Shown here piece after piece: positions 46,630-58,024 of a stretch of DNA of 64,000 nucleotides; the stretch's first letter is position 1; each line of letters starts with the position of its first letter. The stretch comes from Dichetophora obliterata (Eukaryota > Arthropoda > Insecta > Diptera > Sciomyzidae): positions 195,136,962-195,200,961 of the forward strand of contig OY986438.1 in the NCBI GenBank assembly GCA_963920525.1, given 5' to 3'. A program made the position numbers and the translations under genes. The notes beneath the pieces are model-generated. The model had not been told where the DNA came from. It saw only the letters and a list, made by a program, of their open reading frames with translations, and searched no databases.

Positions 46630-48453
46630 TTTTAAAATCTATATATATTTCTATTTTATTCCATAAAATCAATAAAAAAAGGTTTTGCACATCAGAAGTG
46701 TGGAAGATTTAGTGTAGGTGTGCTTAAAAGGAATGTTGAAGGGTAAAAGTATGTACTAAGAGCAGCTCATAGGACAAAATTTGATGATTTAGGTAAATGA
46801 ATAATAAAAATAAAATATCTCTTACAAAAAATATAACAAGACAATTTGTCCTTTATTTCAGAAAACGATAATAAATTTTTTAAAGTTAAGTTAACGTATT
46901 TTACTACAATGACAGCAAAAAATTCTGTATATTTGGAAAGATAATACTATGTGCCTACGTATTTCAAAGACCTTGGTATCAACCAACACCTTCTCTTAAG
47001 GCAGTATTCTAGTGCAGAAAATTAAAAAAAAAATTATTTCATCTTTCGAAAAAAAAAATTGTAGTCATTTTAGTGTCATTAATATTTTTAAAAAATGCAT
47101 AACTTTAAAAAAGAAGATAAAGTTTCGATAGTATAGTAAGTTTAGACGTAGAATTCCTTTTTATACAGTTATAGAGAAAAATTCTGTTTTTTTTTTTATT
47201 TATATTTTTCATCGTCCAAAGCATCTTTAAAGCATTTCATCTTCTAAATAAAAATTATTCAAAAACAAATTTGTTGTTGTTGTCCCTCCTCAAACTTACC
47301 TGATCTAAAAAGCTCACAAATTAATTCATGTCAAAATTTGTTTTGTTTTATAAAAAGTTTTCGTTTGATATTTTTGATGATGAATTTGTTGTTCTTGTTC
47401 ATTTGTTTTGTTGGTTAAAACTAAATCTAATTAAAAGTTTTGTTTAATTAATGGAAATAAATTTGGGTAAATTTGAATTATTTATTTTTCCTGCAGTAAA
47501 GAGCATATACATATATGTATATATTAAAAGTAATTTAAAGTTAAAATTTTAGTTAACAAAATAAATTTTTAATATGAAAAAAATATAATGCATAGTATGA
47601 ATAATTCGAATTTATTATGGTATTTAAAAAATAAATGGAGTTTTTAAAGCACAACGTATGCTTAGTAACGCAAGCGCAAATTTGCGTAGTAGTATACATA
47701 CATATTGCCTCTGTAGCTACACGCATCTGTAATCTCTATTGTATTTATCTTGCTGAAAATAAACATTCATTTTATTCGTTCTCCAACTCATGGCAGAATA
47801 ACCAGGAAGGGCCGACTCGGAGAGAAATGAAGTTGAAAGCAGAGAAAAGCGAGCTAGTTGTCAAAATCAGCTGCTCATTTTGGGTAAAAATTAAGAACAT
47901 CTGAAAAAATTTCAGCTATGAACCAACAACAATTACCAAGCAAATGTAAAGCAACGACGCACAGAAAAGAGCATGATCACAGCGGTTGAGCAGCGTGAGA
48001 GGGGATGAACCGAATCGTCCACAGAAAATAAACAGAACTTTGATTACAATGTCGCACTTTTCACTCGTCACACAAGAAAATTCTCGAGCTTTCGGAGAAA
48101 GCAATTATTGCTCCGAGAGCAATAATTCTCTTGCTCTAGTAGCAAGATCTCTTTGTCCCGCTTTTCACTCGGCAATGATTGCCTTTGTGCCGCAAGCAGT
48201 TAGTCGATTATTCGCCCGTATGAGGAGGTTTACGAAAATCCCCTTTAAACCCGATTTGTCAACAAACTACTTGTGGCGAAAGCAATTGTTGCTGATAGAA
48301 TTGCCGAGTGAAGAACGGCCCTTTGCAGCGCATGCAGAACCAAAACAACAATATCAGTAGCTAGTAGCAACATTACCAGTTATGTTGGAAAAATCCCATT
48401 CGTGGTTATTTTTTTTTTATATACCCAGGAATTTTAGTTTTTGGGCATTCCTA
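46630..48453. other. Spacer; open frame 47986-48360 of unknown status
   Basis: The 124-aa plus-strand frame at 47986-48360 overlaps a patch of short palindromes (AGCAATTATTGCT, GAGAGCAATAATTCTC) and has no motif I recognise, so it is probably repeat-derived. The phrase GTAGCTACACGCATCTGTAA (47716-47735) recurs in diverged form at 51461-51480, which hints at a repeat broken by the piggyBac insertion or at two related insertions. Confidence 0.35.
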
Positions 48454-48457
48454 TTAA

Positions 48458-50995
48458 CCCTACGGTCCATAACCACCTGGACGAACGGGAGTCCATAACC
48501 AGGGTACCCTAGTGAAGTTTTTTCGTTTATATTCAAATAAAATAATATATATATATGCACAGATTATTAGAAACGCTTAATTTTTACATCTCAACTGTAC
48601 AAATTTCATGTTTGTAAGATGAAATTGGTTCTATGGGCATTTTCTACCTAAAAGGCACACAAAAGTAAACAGAAACTGGTTTTATGTTTCTGTTTGTGTT
48701 TTTAGGTAGCAAATGTTGTGTTTGTATTTTTTGTTTTTTTTTTGTTTGTGTTTTTAGGTAGCAAATGTTCAGCTACGGTAGAAAAAGAATACAATTCAAT
48801 GATTTCGTCAGTATAAGTTGAACATTTGAACAATGAAGTTGAAGAAAAATGAACCGCAAAATGGAATATTTAACTGAAAGACAATATATGTATGCGTTTA
48901 AGTGAAGAAGCAGATATATTGAGTCTATACTTGATAATATGACTGTGGATGACGACGCTTTAGAGCCAATTGAGGAAGAAGGAGAGGTATTTACGGGAGA
49001 AGTGCAAGACTCAGAAAGTGAAGACAATGAAAATGAAATTCCAGCCGCTATTGACACGCCAATGCAAATTGAGCAAGATATATTTGAAGATGAAAGTGAC
49101 AGCAAAACTGATATGGTTGAAGAAAATGCACCAACATCAAGCACAACAGAAAGTATGATTGCACGTGATGGTACTCAATGGCAACCAACACCACCTGTTT
49201 GTCAACAAATAAGGAGTCACAACATCGTAAGAACTCGCAGTGGTCCATTACGAATGACGGAAAGTATGACTGGTATGCAATGCTTCAAGAGTTATTTTAC
49301 AATAGAAATTGTCGATATAATCGTGCGTCATACCAACAAAAAAGCCAATTCAACTCATGATGCCTACAATGCAGCAAACCCAACAAAGCGTCAATTGAAG
49401 TGGAAGGATACGACAGTGGCATAAATATACGCATTCATTGGAATGCTGATAATGGCAGGCGCAAATCATTCCAATGATGAAAATGTAAGGGACTTATGGA
49501 CGCAATTGTCTCATCCTCTATTTCGTGCAACAATAGGATTAAACCGCTTCTGGGATCTTATTCGTTTTATACGTTTTGATGACGCGAGAACAAGAAACGA
49601 GAGGCAGCGCACAGACAAAGCTGCTCCAATACGAGATATTTGGATAATGTTGAACGCCAATCTCGCAAAATATTATGTGCCTACAGAAAATTTAACAATC
49701 GACGAACAATTGTATCCGTACCGCGGCAGAACAAAATTTACCCAATATATTCCATCGAAGCCTGCGAAATACGGCTGAGCCTGCGAAATAGTAGTCAGAG
49801 GCCGTACCACAATAGTGGACGTAATATCACAATGGATAATTTTTTTACGACGCTGCCACTGGCAAAGCAGCTGATATCCGTCAAACTTAGCATTGTTGGA
49901 ACACTGCGGCGAAACAAAGCCTACAGACGATAAGAGTTGGACCGTTGGGACAAGCAAATTTGGTTTCCACGAGAAGGTGACTATGGTTTCATACAAACAG
50001 AGGAAAACAAATTCCGTAATATTGTTGTCGACACTGCATGATGATGCAACTGTAGAAGAGAACGGCAAACCATAATCATCAATTTTTATAACAAAACGAA
50101 AGGTGACGTGGATGTTATGGACCAGACGCTTCGGGAGTATACCACACAGAGACACACAAAAAGGTGACCTTTGTCGTTTCTGTACAATATGCTCGATGTT
50201 AGTGCTTTCGCGGCATACACTATATTTTATGATAATAACAGAACCGTTCCATATCAAACAACACGGAGAAAACAATTTTTGCGTAAACTTGCTGGAAATT
50301 TGTGTGCGCTAATAATAGAAGAAAGAGTAGCTAATCGCCAAGTAATGCGCCATTTTCCACCAAATCAGCAATTGAGAGCTTTTTGGGAAGACCAGTGGAG
50401 ACGGTAGCCTAAACCGAGCAACCATCTACTTCTACGGCTGCTTCTACTGATGGCAGGAAGCCAATAACAGGATGCTGCTATTTGTGCGCTTCTTTGCCAG
50501 ACAACAGGAGAAGAAAGACGAGAAAAGTCTGCAACGTTTGCAAGAAACCAATTTGCGATCAACATACTCAAACAATATCAAAATGTTTTCCATGTTTCAA
50601 CAATGACTCAACATAAGACATCAAATATTAGAAATAAGTTAAAATGAATAAAATATAAATAAATTAACTAAAAAACAATTACAGTTCATTTTTTACACAT
50701 CAATAAACATTTTGAAACAAAATAAAAATAAAACAAACGTTTTTTTCTTTGAAATATTAGGTAATTTGCACTAAGGTACCCCGTTACCCTGGTCATGGAC
50801 CCCTGTAAGCAAAAGCATTAAACTCATTTCTTAGTTAATATATTTAACCAAATTTGATAAACTTTTTTCTAGTCTCTAAGTTAAGCCGAAATCTCTGATG
50901 ATCCGGAGTTTCATGTTGATATCTTCAATAATAAAGGAACAGCAGCACTTTAAAGTTCAAAAAAGTACCCGGGTACCCGGTTATGGACCGTAGGG
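48458..50995 (+). mobile_element. piggyBac element, 2.54 kb, complete ends
   Basis: The terminal inverted repeats CCCTACGGTCCATAACC and GGTTATGGACCGTAGGG are perfect over 17 bp. TTAA is duplicated at 48454-48457 and 50996-50999. A second, subterminal inverted pair (CCATAACCAGGGTACC near 48492 and its diverged partner near 50778-50805) is typical of piggyBac ends. The element carries a broken transposase. Confidence 0.93.
48939..50616 (+). pseudogene. piggyBac transposase with cysteine-rich C-terminal domain, inactivated
   Basis: The N-terminus is acidic (EEEGEVFTGEVQDSESEDNE), as usual in the family. The core shows FIGMLIMAG, RFWDLIRFIRFDD, RTDKAAPIRDIW, and NLTIDEQLYPYRGRTKF with the first catalytic Asp, up to IPSKPAKYG (49778). 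NITMDNFFTTLPLAKQL (second Asp) and GDVDVMDQ (third Asp) follow in other frames. The C-terminus (about 50450-50616) is a Cys/His-rich domain, CCYLCASLP..CNVCKKPICDQH..CFPC, which in this family binds the transposon ends. Defects: an in-frame TAA at 49422-49424 (between TTVA and IYAF), a deletion of some 60 residues after KYG, and several frameshifts. The ATG at 48939 is the first in frame. Confidence 0.9.
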
Positions 50996-50999
50996 TTAA

Positions 51000-51900
51000 A
51001 TTTTTTAATTCAGCGCGGTATTTTTTGATTGGCGTGGGAATTCAGTGGGGTATTTTTGAATTTCCGTGGGAGTTGGGTAATATTCTTCTTAATTTTTTTT
51101 TTTCTTTTTTAGTAAGCAAAATTTATTTGTGGTATTTCTAAATGTTTTTCAAATTGTTTGTGCATATGGGACTTATTGTGCTTTTTTTAATGCGAATGAG
51201 ATTTTTGTGGCAATTTGAAATGCATATGGAATTTGTGGTGGTATTTTTAAAACGCGTGGTATTTTTGTGGTAATTTTTAATGATCGCGGTAGACACTTTT
51301 TTGTTTATGGTTGACATGGTTGACACTTTACCATGTTAATTTTTGTTGCATTCAATTTATATGACAGTGAAAAAATTAACTTTTTTCGGAATTGTTTTAA
51401 ATTTTAACTGGCAACCTTGACTAGTAGTAGTAAATTTTTTTGTAGCCACATACTGGCTCTCTAGCTACATGCATCTGTATTCTCTATTGCATTACAACCC
51501 AACAAGCCATGAATGTTACTGTGCCAGTTAAACGGTACTTAAACGGCGGCGTCTGATTTGCTGGTATGAAAACGACATTTTTTTGTACCTTTAAACCGTT
51601 CTCTATATAATTGTAAAGTCTCTTTTTATATTTATCAAGAATGGAATTGAAATTTATGTCATATTCGCTTGATGCATCGTTTGTTCTTGTCTTTTGTCCC
51701 TCTCTTTTTCACCCGTTCGCCAAAAACTCTGAAATATGCATTGAATCTTTTATTGAAATCAAGGTAGTACAGTTGAGTTGCCGTTCATTGTTTAGTTTGT
51801 TGTTGCAACTTAATAAAAACCATTTTGAGAAAAGGTTACAATTATTTACCAACAAATAAAATTAATATGCAACTTAAAGTTTTCTATATGACCTTGTTAT
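51000..51900. other. Spacer with GTGGTATTTTTGTGG-type degenerate repeats
   Basis: Between 51010 and 51290 phrases such as GTGGTATTT, GCGTGGTATTTTTGTGGTAA and GTGGGAGTT recur irregularly. No coding motifs. The plus frame at 51641-51859 is unrecognised. Confidence 0.4.
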
Positions 51901-51904
51901 TTAT

Positions 51905-52250
51905 TATTTTGATTTTCTATGATTTAAATACAAATTCTAATTGTTTGATAGTTTAAATCATTCCTGATTTTAAACACAAATTCCAGTCGTTTAACAGTTT
52001 AAAAACGTTTATTGAGCATCAGGTCAGGTAAGAACAATTAATTGCTCTAACTAGTTAATCAATCAGCTAACTAATTAATAAGCTAGTGATGTTTTCCTTT
52101 CCATATTGAAAATTTTGTTGTTGTTGTTATTTCTTTGGAAAAAAATTCGTTTGAGTAATTAATTGTTCTAACCTGACCTAAAGCTCAAGAAGCGATTTTA
52201 AACTATCAAACATTTAGAATTAGTATTTAAATCATAGAAAATCAACATTA
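51905..52250. mobile_element. Palindromic foldback MITE, second copy
   Basis: Arms (about 51908-52040 and 52130-52248) share TGATTTTCTATGATTTAAAT, TTTGATAGTTTAAA, CAGGTCAGGT..AACAATTAATTG and AATTTTGTTGTTGTTGTT with their inverted partners. It matches the foldback at 17390-17800 in arm sequence and order. The left arm contains an extra partial repeat of its own first block (51960-52000). Confidence 0.7.
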
Positions 52251-52584
52251 ATATACAACTTAATAAATGGTACGCTTATATGAAATACACAATGTATAGT
52301 TTGCTGACAACGAAATGGTCCGCTTCAGTACTTTTTAAAATGCACACCGTTTTCAACCAAACCGATTGGTTATCTGGGAAACGAAATAAAATTAAAGCAA
52401 CTGATGTGTATTTATATATGTATACTTTACATACATATTAATAAAAACAACAACAATAAGAACAAAAGCAGCACAACAACGAACGAAATGATTACGAACC
52501 AAACGAACACACACAACAACAACAACAACCATAAAAACAGCATAAGCAGCTATTGAAGCAGCTTGTGCAATTTTTATACGAATA

Positions 52585-54221
52585 CACTCCGCGTCATTTG
52601 ATTAGGGCCAACGCCACTAAGATTTATTTCAATTCAAAAAATTTAAGGGAAATAAGGGAAAATAATTGTCAAAATATTTTCTTATATTACGAACCATTAG
52701 ATTATAAATAAATATAATTTTGAAAACCACTTTCGCTGCGCTCTGAAAGTTGTACACTTTTTCATCGAGTCATTAGAATAAGGCCACCTGTTTGAATATT
52801 GAAATGAAGTGATTTTGATTAAAAATCTTTTAAAAAAATTGAAAATGTTTTACATCTTACCGTTTTCAGTAGTGTGTGGAACCTCCATTTTTAGAAATTA
52901 CTTCAAAAATACGGTTGGGGAGTGAATCATAGAGTGATTTTAAATAATTTAAGTTGACGTCTGCCCAAGCTGTCATTATGGAGTTCATCATGGATTTTTT
53001 ATCTTCAAATTGTCTTCCATTTTCGTAGACTTTTCGTGTCAACCACCCCCAAACGTTTTCCACGATATTGAGGTCCGGAGAATATGGTGGCGATGCCAAA
53101 AGTTCCACAGACTGCCCTTGGATCCAGGATTTTACTATCCTTGCAGTATGGATCTGGGCATTATCGTGCTGATAAATCCATGGGAGTCGCCCGAAAAGGT
53201 TATGAAATTAAGGAAAAGCACTTCCAGGATATTTTTGTAGGATAGAGCAGTCATTCTGGCATTCTCAAACACTAAATCAATCGTTCCGTAATATGAAATT
53301 GCTCCCCATACCATTAAACCTCCTTCTCGGCTATGGTGCCCAGCCAAAAACTTTTCCTCTTTCCTCAAATCGTGGAAATAGTAATTGTAACCGTCGGGCC
53401 CATCAAAATTAAATTTCTTTTCGTCCGAAAATACAACCTTTTTCCACTGGTCCGTCCACGTCATCTTTTCTTTGGCAAACTCTAGTCGTAATTTCTTTCA
53501 AAGTTGATTCAGAGGTGGCTTTTTGCGTAATTTTTTTCGTTGGATGTGTTCCGACGATTTAATTATTCGTCAAACAGTTGATAGACTGGCGTTTATTCTG
53601 GTTTCAGCTTTTAATTTTGCAGTAGACTGAGCTTAATTTGAAGCTGCTCGCAATAATAAGCGATTTTCCTGGGCTGAAGTTTCTCTATAAGTCTTGCCTT
53701 TCATATTTTTCCCGTAGTTTTCAACATTTTGAAGGTAATTATTAATTACGGTTTTACTTTTCTCGATTTTTCCTGCAATAATACGGCTACTAAGCCCCAT
53801 TTCTTTGTAGGCCTGGATTTTCGCCCCTCAGAAAGAGCCTTGCCTCGTCCCATTTTTTGTAGAATAAATTAATCAATACCACTTTCAATAAAAAAAAAAA
53901 TAAAACTAAAGCAACTTCTTTCAATAAAAAAAAAAATAAAACTAAAGCAACTTCTTCAAAAACAGCACCCGACTACGTAAAAACACACACTGGCCTTATT
54001 CTAATGGCGCACGCGAGTTGCACATTTTTTGCGACTCAATTAGAAAAAATTCCGGAAATGACGGTAGTATTAAGTACGTATCTATTTTGCACTCAAATTT
54101 TTTCCTGAGAAGTATTAGCACTCAATTCAAGCACAACTTAAGTAATTTTTTTAATAAGAAAATTAGTTCTAACTTCAAATAAATATTCAAGTATCTGGCC
54201 TTAATCAAATGACGCGGAGTG
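52585..54221 (-). mobile_element. Tc3-like element with doubled terminal repeats, 1.64 kb
   Basis: The outer inverted repeats are CACTCCGCGTCATTTGATTA followed by GGGCC, and the complement on the right. TA flanks them at 52583-52584 and 54222-54223. A second inner pair CATTAGAATAAGGCCA (52771-52786) and its exact complement (53991-54006) lies ~190-215 bp inside. Internal duplicate binding sites are known for Tc3. The region 53880-53960 holds a short direct duplication (CAATAAAAAAAAAATAAAAC twice). Confidence 0.85.
52866..53853 (-). pseudogene. Tc3-like transposase, frameshifted
   Basis: Minus strand from the ATG at 53853 (MGRGKALSE). A frameshift follows into SRIIAGKIEKSKTVINNYL (helix-turn-helix) and NVENYGK. 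The middle part has a stop and frame change before VVFSDEKKFNFDGPDG (first Asp, ~53430) and REGGLMVWGAISYYG. A frameshift near 53185 leads to IYQHDNAQIHTARIV (second Asp), then PPYSPDLNIVENVWGWL. Counting from the second Asp there are 34 residues before the Glu of VEN, the DD34E spacing of Tc1-group transposases. It ends FEVISKNGGSTHY. At least two indels and a nonsense change make it inactive. Confidence 0.9.
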
Positions 54222-56656
54222 TATATGAATTTTTTTTTTTTCTTCTTAGATTTTGCTATTTTATAAGATATTTTTATAACTCCAACTGATATTTTGGCAT
54301 TTTGTTTTTCTTTGTACGATGAAAATTAAAGGCTAAGTATACCCCAAAGTAAAAACCTACCAAAGGCCTACTTTGAAAAAATTTTTGAAAATGACCCCCA
54401 TACAAACCGCGCTGTTTTCCAAACAGTCGCCATTTCGTAAAAAATTTCTTTCCCTAGTCCTGGATATAGCGACATTCTAACTAAATAAAAATCCATTTTT
54501 TTCAGATGACTATAAATGATGAAGGCATTGTGTCAAGATGAAGGTATCCTTTTTTTTTAGAATCCTCCACTATACCAGCCTGTAGTTTTTTCAATTTGTA
54601 TTTATTTAATTTTTTTTTATAACTGAAATATTTAAAAACATAAAGGAAAGCAAATGGATGGTCAAAATATGAATTGGTTCATTTTTACCATACGTCGAAA
54701 GAGGCCCGAAATCCGGGCCTCTTCACTAGAATACTACCTTACGAAAAAAAGAAAGAAAATTATTATTAAAACTTCTTAGAACTTCCGCATTTGTTCATCG
54801 ACAAACAGATTGCTCTATACAATTCTGTATGAAACCTTTCAAGTTTGACCCATATTTAAGTATGCATAAAAGAAATCATAAATCTGTTTAGATAACTTTT
54901 AATTTAATGACGAAAAGATAAACAAAAAACCAAAAGATATACAAAAAATTCAAGGAAGCGCCACTCCACTAATAAACAATAAACTTTATGCTAATTAATA
55001 TCCTTTTTTATCGGCCCCAACACTAATTGGTCAACAGCTAAGCTTATTTACACTGGCCAAAATTTGTTAATTTCTTTATTGGTTTCCATCCTAACCTACT
55101 AATTAAAGCAAACGAAATAAAAAAAATTAAAGAAAAACCCACATCTCTAGATTTGGCCTTTGCTTTTTTCTTCATTCCATTAGGCTTTTGCCGCTGAGCT
55201 GTTTGTGTTTTTCTAAAATACTCACCATACAAAAAGGTCAAACCATTACTATCCTCCAGGGATATCCTCATAAATATTCATATTTATTTTGCTTAAAATA
55301 TCATAACTTTGCAGCATACTTCTAGGCTCATTTTATATAAGAACTTTATTATTACTTAAAAATAACAGAAACAACAGATATTCAAGGATAACAAATAGCA
55401 ATTAAATTGCAAAACCACAACAATACCAAAGTTTGTTGGACATTTTAATGGCGCGTTAATTGTTTCCTTTTTTTTCATTCCTGTTGGCTCTTTAGAATTT
55501 TCTGGCTGTTAATGGCATTATTCTTGTTGCTGCTGCTTCTGCTGATTTTGTTCACAAAATCTTCTGTATTTCGGTTCATAAATTGCAGACAGCTTTTATA
55601 AATACCAAAATATTAGATAGAAATATTGCCTCATTAATTTTTGTCTTCTGTTTGCCTCATTTCCGGTTAGTGTTTGTTTTCAATTTTAAAGTGATTTCGT
55701 AAATGTCAGCGGCATTTGCTTAAAATATGTGTCGATGCTTAGCTACTAAGCTGGAAGTACAATAAAAGATATAAACAATGTTGATATGTAAACAAAAAAC
55801 TTTTGCAATATGCTGCTATTGCAATATCTGTTACCAGCAGCAACTACAATATTGTAGAAATTTCTGCCCAATACCCAGTGCGCGTTCAAACTAAAACCGC
55901 CACTAAACCGTATAAAATGCTGTTGTTGTTGTTGCTGTTGAGCTAAAAAATTCAACTTGTCAGTTAATTTGACGTAAAGTGGGTTTAAAATGGGCGCGTT
56001 TCTGAGGGTTTAGGTTGCATGCAAACGTGAGACACTGTTAGTGTTAGTGTGTTTGTGATGCGCGTAATAGTACAAGTGTGTTTGTGTGTGTGAGTGTGTA
56101 TAAATATCCTAGCGCAGTGTTTGCGTGTTATTAGATTTTTTTGGGGTCAATGGTTTTTAACCCTGTTCACAATATTATTTTCTTATTATTATTATTGTTG
56201 TTATTATTTATGTTGTTATTGTTGTTGTTGCATTAGTTGTTGTGATATATAGATATCTTCATTGCAGCTCAGGAGGCTTGTGGAGTGCTTATAAATTTCG
56301 CAGATATAGCTTGTGTGTAACATGGGGACGTGATACAAAATTTTGCGCTGATACACCAACTCAAGCACGAATTGCTGTATGAATGAAATGCGTCAACGCA
56401 ATTGCGCCAAGACATAGTTTGCAATGCTATGATATCTGTATTTACAGAACTTTAGTCAACGCAGTGAGTTTATGAGTTGGTTACCGCTTTAAGTTGGTGT
56501 GGTGAATTTTGCGAGTATGGTGAGTTGGGTTGCGCTTTTAACTATGTGGTGAAGTAATAAAAGAATTACTAGGAAAACATATAACAACTCAAATCAAAGT
56601 CCTGTTGCGGTGTTTTTTTACAAAGTAAGTTATCTATATTTAAATAGGCGCAGGTG
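54222..56656. other. Spacer, no gene seen
   Basis: Intron-like dipteran sequence with (TTG)n tracts (55921-55940, 56215-56232) and a TG-rich stretch at 56040-56100. No coding motifs were seen on either strand. Confidence 0.4.
54699..54729 (+). other. Perfect 10-bp GC-rich hairpin followed by CTAG
   Basis: AAGAGGCCCG, a 5-nt loop AAATC, then CGGGCCTCTT, followed after two bases by CTAG. It stands out in an AT-rich setting. The layout resembles a Helitron 3' end, but the next base is A, not T, and no matching TC start was found. Confidence 0.5.
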
Positions 56657-57297
56657 AGACCTCCTCCATTATGATTCCTTACTAATTGAGCTTCTTTTAA
56701 TGAATTTATGACCAATTTTTCTTTATTCTAACCAAAGTTCGCCAGTGGTCGATTTGACGACACATTTCGGTACCATTTTCTCCAATGAATCTCAAACGAT
56801 TTTGATGATTTTTTTTTAATGAATGAAAGTAGAGAAAAGAGTTCAGCGAATATTTTTTATAGAATTTTACCTGTTATAAACACTCTAAAAAGAATAAAAT
56901 TTGTATGTATATAACAAATAGAATTTTTTAGAATTTATGTGAAAGTGAACCTTTTCACATTAATTCTAAAAAATTATATATGTTATATATGTGAAAGTGG
57001 ACCTTTTCACATTAATTCTAAAAAATTATATATGCTATATATGTGTATATAAAAATTTTATTTTTTTAGAGTGCCAATAGCAGGTAAATTCTATAAAAAA
57101 TATTCGCTGAACTCCTTTTCCCTACTTTCATTCATTAAATAAATATCATCAAAATTGTTTCAGATTCACTGGAGATAATGGTACTGAAATGTGTCGTCAA
57201 ATTGACCACTGGCGAAGTCTGGTTAGAATAAAGAAAAATTGGTCATAAATTCATTAAAAGAAGCTCAATTAGTAAGGAATCATTATGGAGGAGGTCT
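56657..57297. mobile_element. Long palindromic (foldback) element, 641 bp
   Basis: The arms 56657-~56905 and ~57048-57297 are near-perfect inverted copies from AGACCTCCTCCATTATGATT at the left end to its complement at the right, including GTGGTCGATTTGACGAC and CTTTTAATGAATTTATGACC. The loop holds a ~52-bp unit twice (GTGAAAGTGRACCTTTTCAC plus ATTAATTCTAAAAAATTAT). No target duplication was identified. Confidence 0.75.
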
Positions 57298-58024
57298 TAA
57301 GAAAGCGTACAGCTCGGCATGTACCAGAAATTAACAAACAATCTTTATTTTAAGCAACGAAGTAAAGATAGACTGTCAAACTGCACATTGTTCAAGGTTA
57401 ATATAGCAATCAAATAGATACGTCCAGATTAAGAATATGTCGAAAAGAATAAAAACGTAATTTTTGGCATATAATCATGACTTTAAAATTATCTGGACGA
57501 CAAAACGTACTTTTCTTTCATACAAATCGTATGAATAAACGACAAAAAGCGTCACTTCTAAACTTTACCAATTTACTCTTTACAGAAGTTGCCCTTAAGG
57601 TTAAGGGGAAGTTTGAAAGCAGTAGGTTAAAAACGTTTGATTCTGAACCTTCCTAAGATGCTGCTACGTTTCTGGTTTGCAAAACAAGTTTCTTGTTTAA
57701 GGTTTGATTCAAGATTGCTTGATATCTTTGACATCAAAAACGATCATATAAATAAAAAAGTAAAACAAAAAAGAAATTAATTTGTATAAATGCGCTATTT
57801 CTCTTTACAAAAATAAGTGTATCAGCGCAATAACGCAGTTCAATGCTTCAACTCAAAAACCACTTTGCCCATGTCTATGTATTAATTAGCCCAGTATAAA
57901 CTTTTATTGATATTAGTACTTACGTAAAATTGTTTCCTCATTTTTATTTTCACTATTTTAATATTCAATATTGATGGCAAACACATATACACTGTCAGTT
58001 TACTTTAAGGCTATACTTAAGATA
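57298..58024. other. Spacer, no gene seen
   Basis: AT-rich spacer between the foldback and the mariner element; no features recognised. Confidence 0.4.

Noticed and set aside
47986..48360. 124-aa plus-strand open frame as a gene
   Set aside because: No recognisable motif; the sequence contains short palindromes typical of repeats and no supporting signals.
54335..54742. A further Helitron ending at the hairpin and CTAG near 54729
   Set aside because: No TC-starting partner end or second copy was found, and the base after CTAG is A rather than T; kept only as a hairpin.
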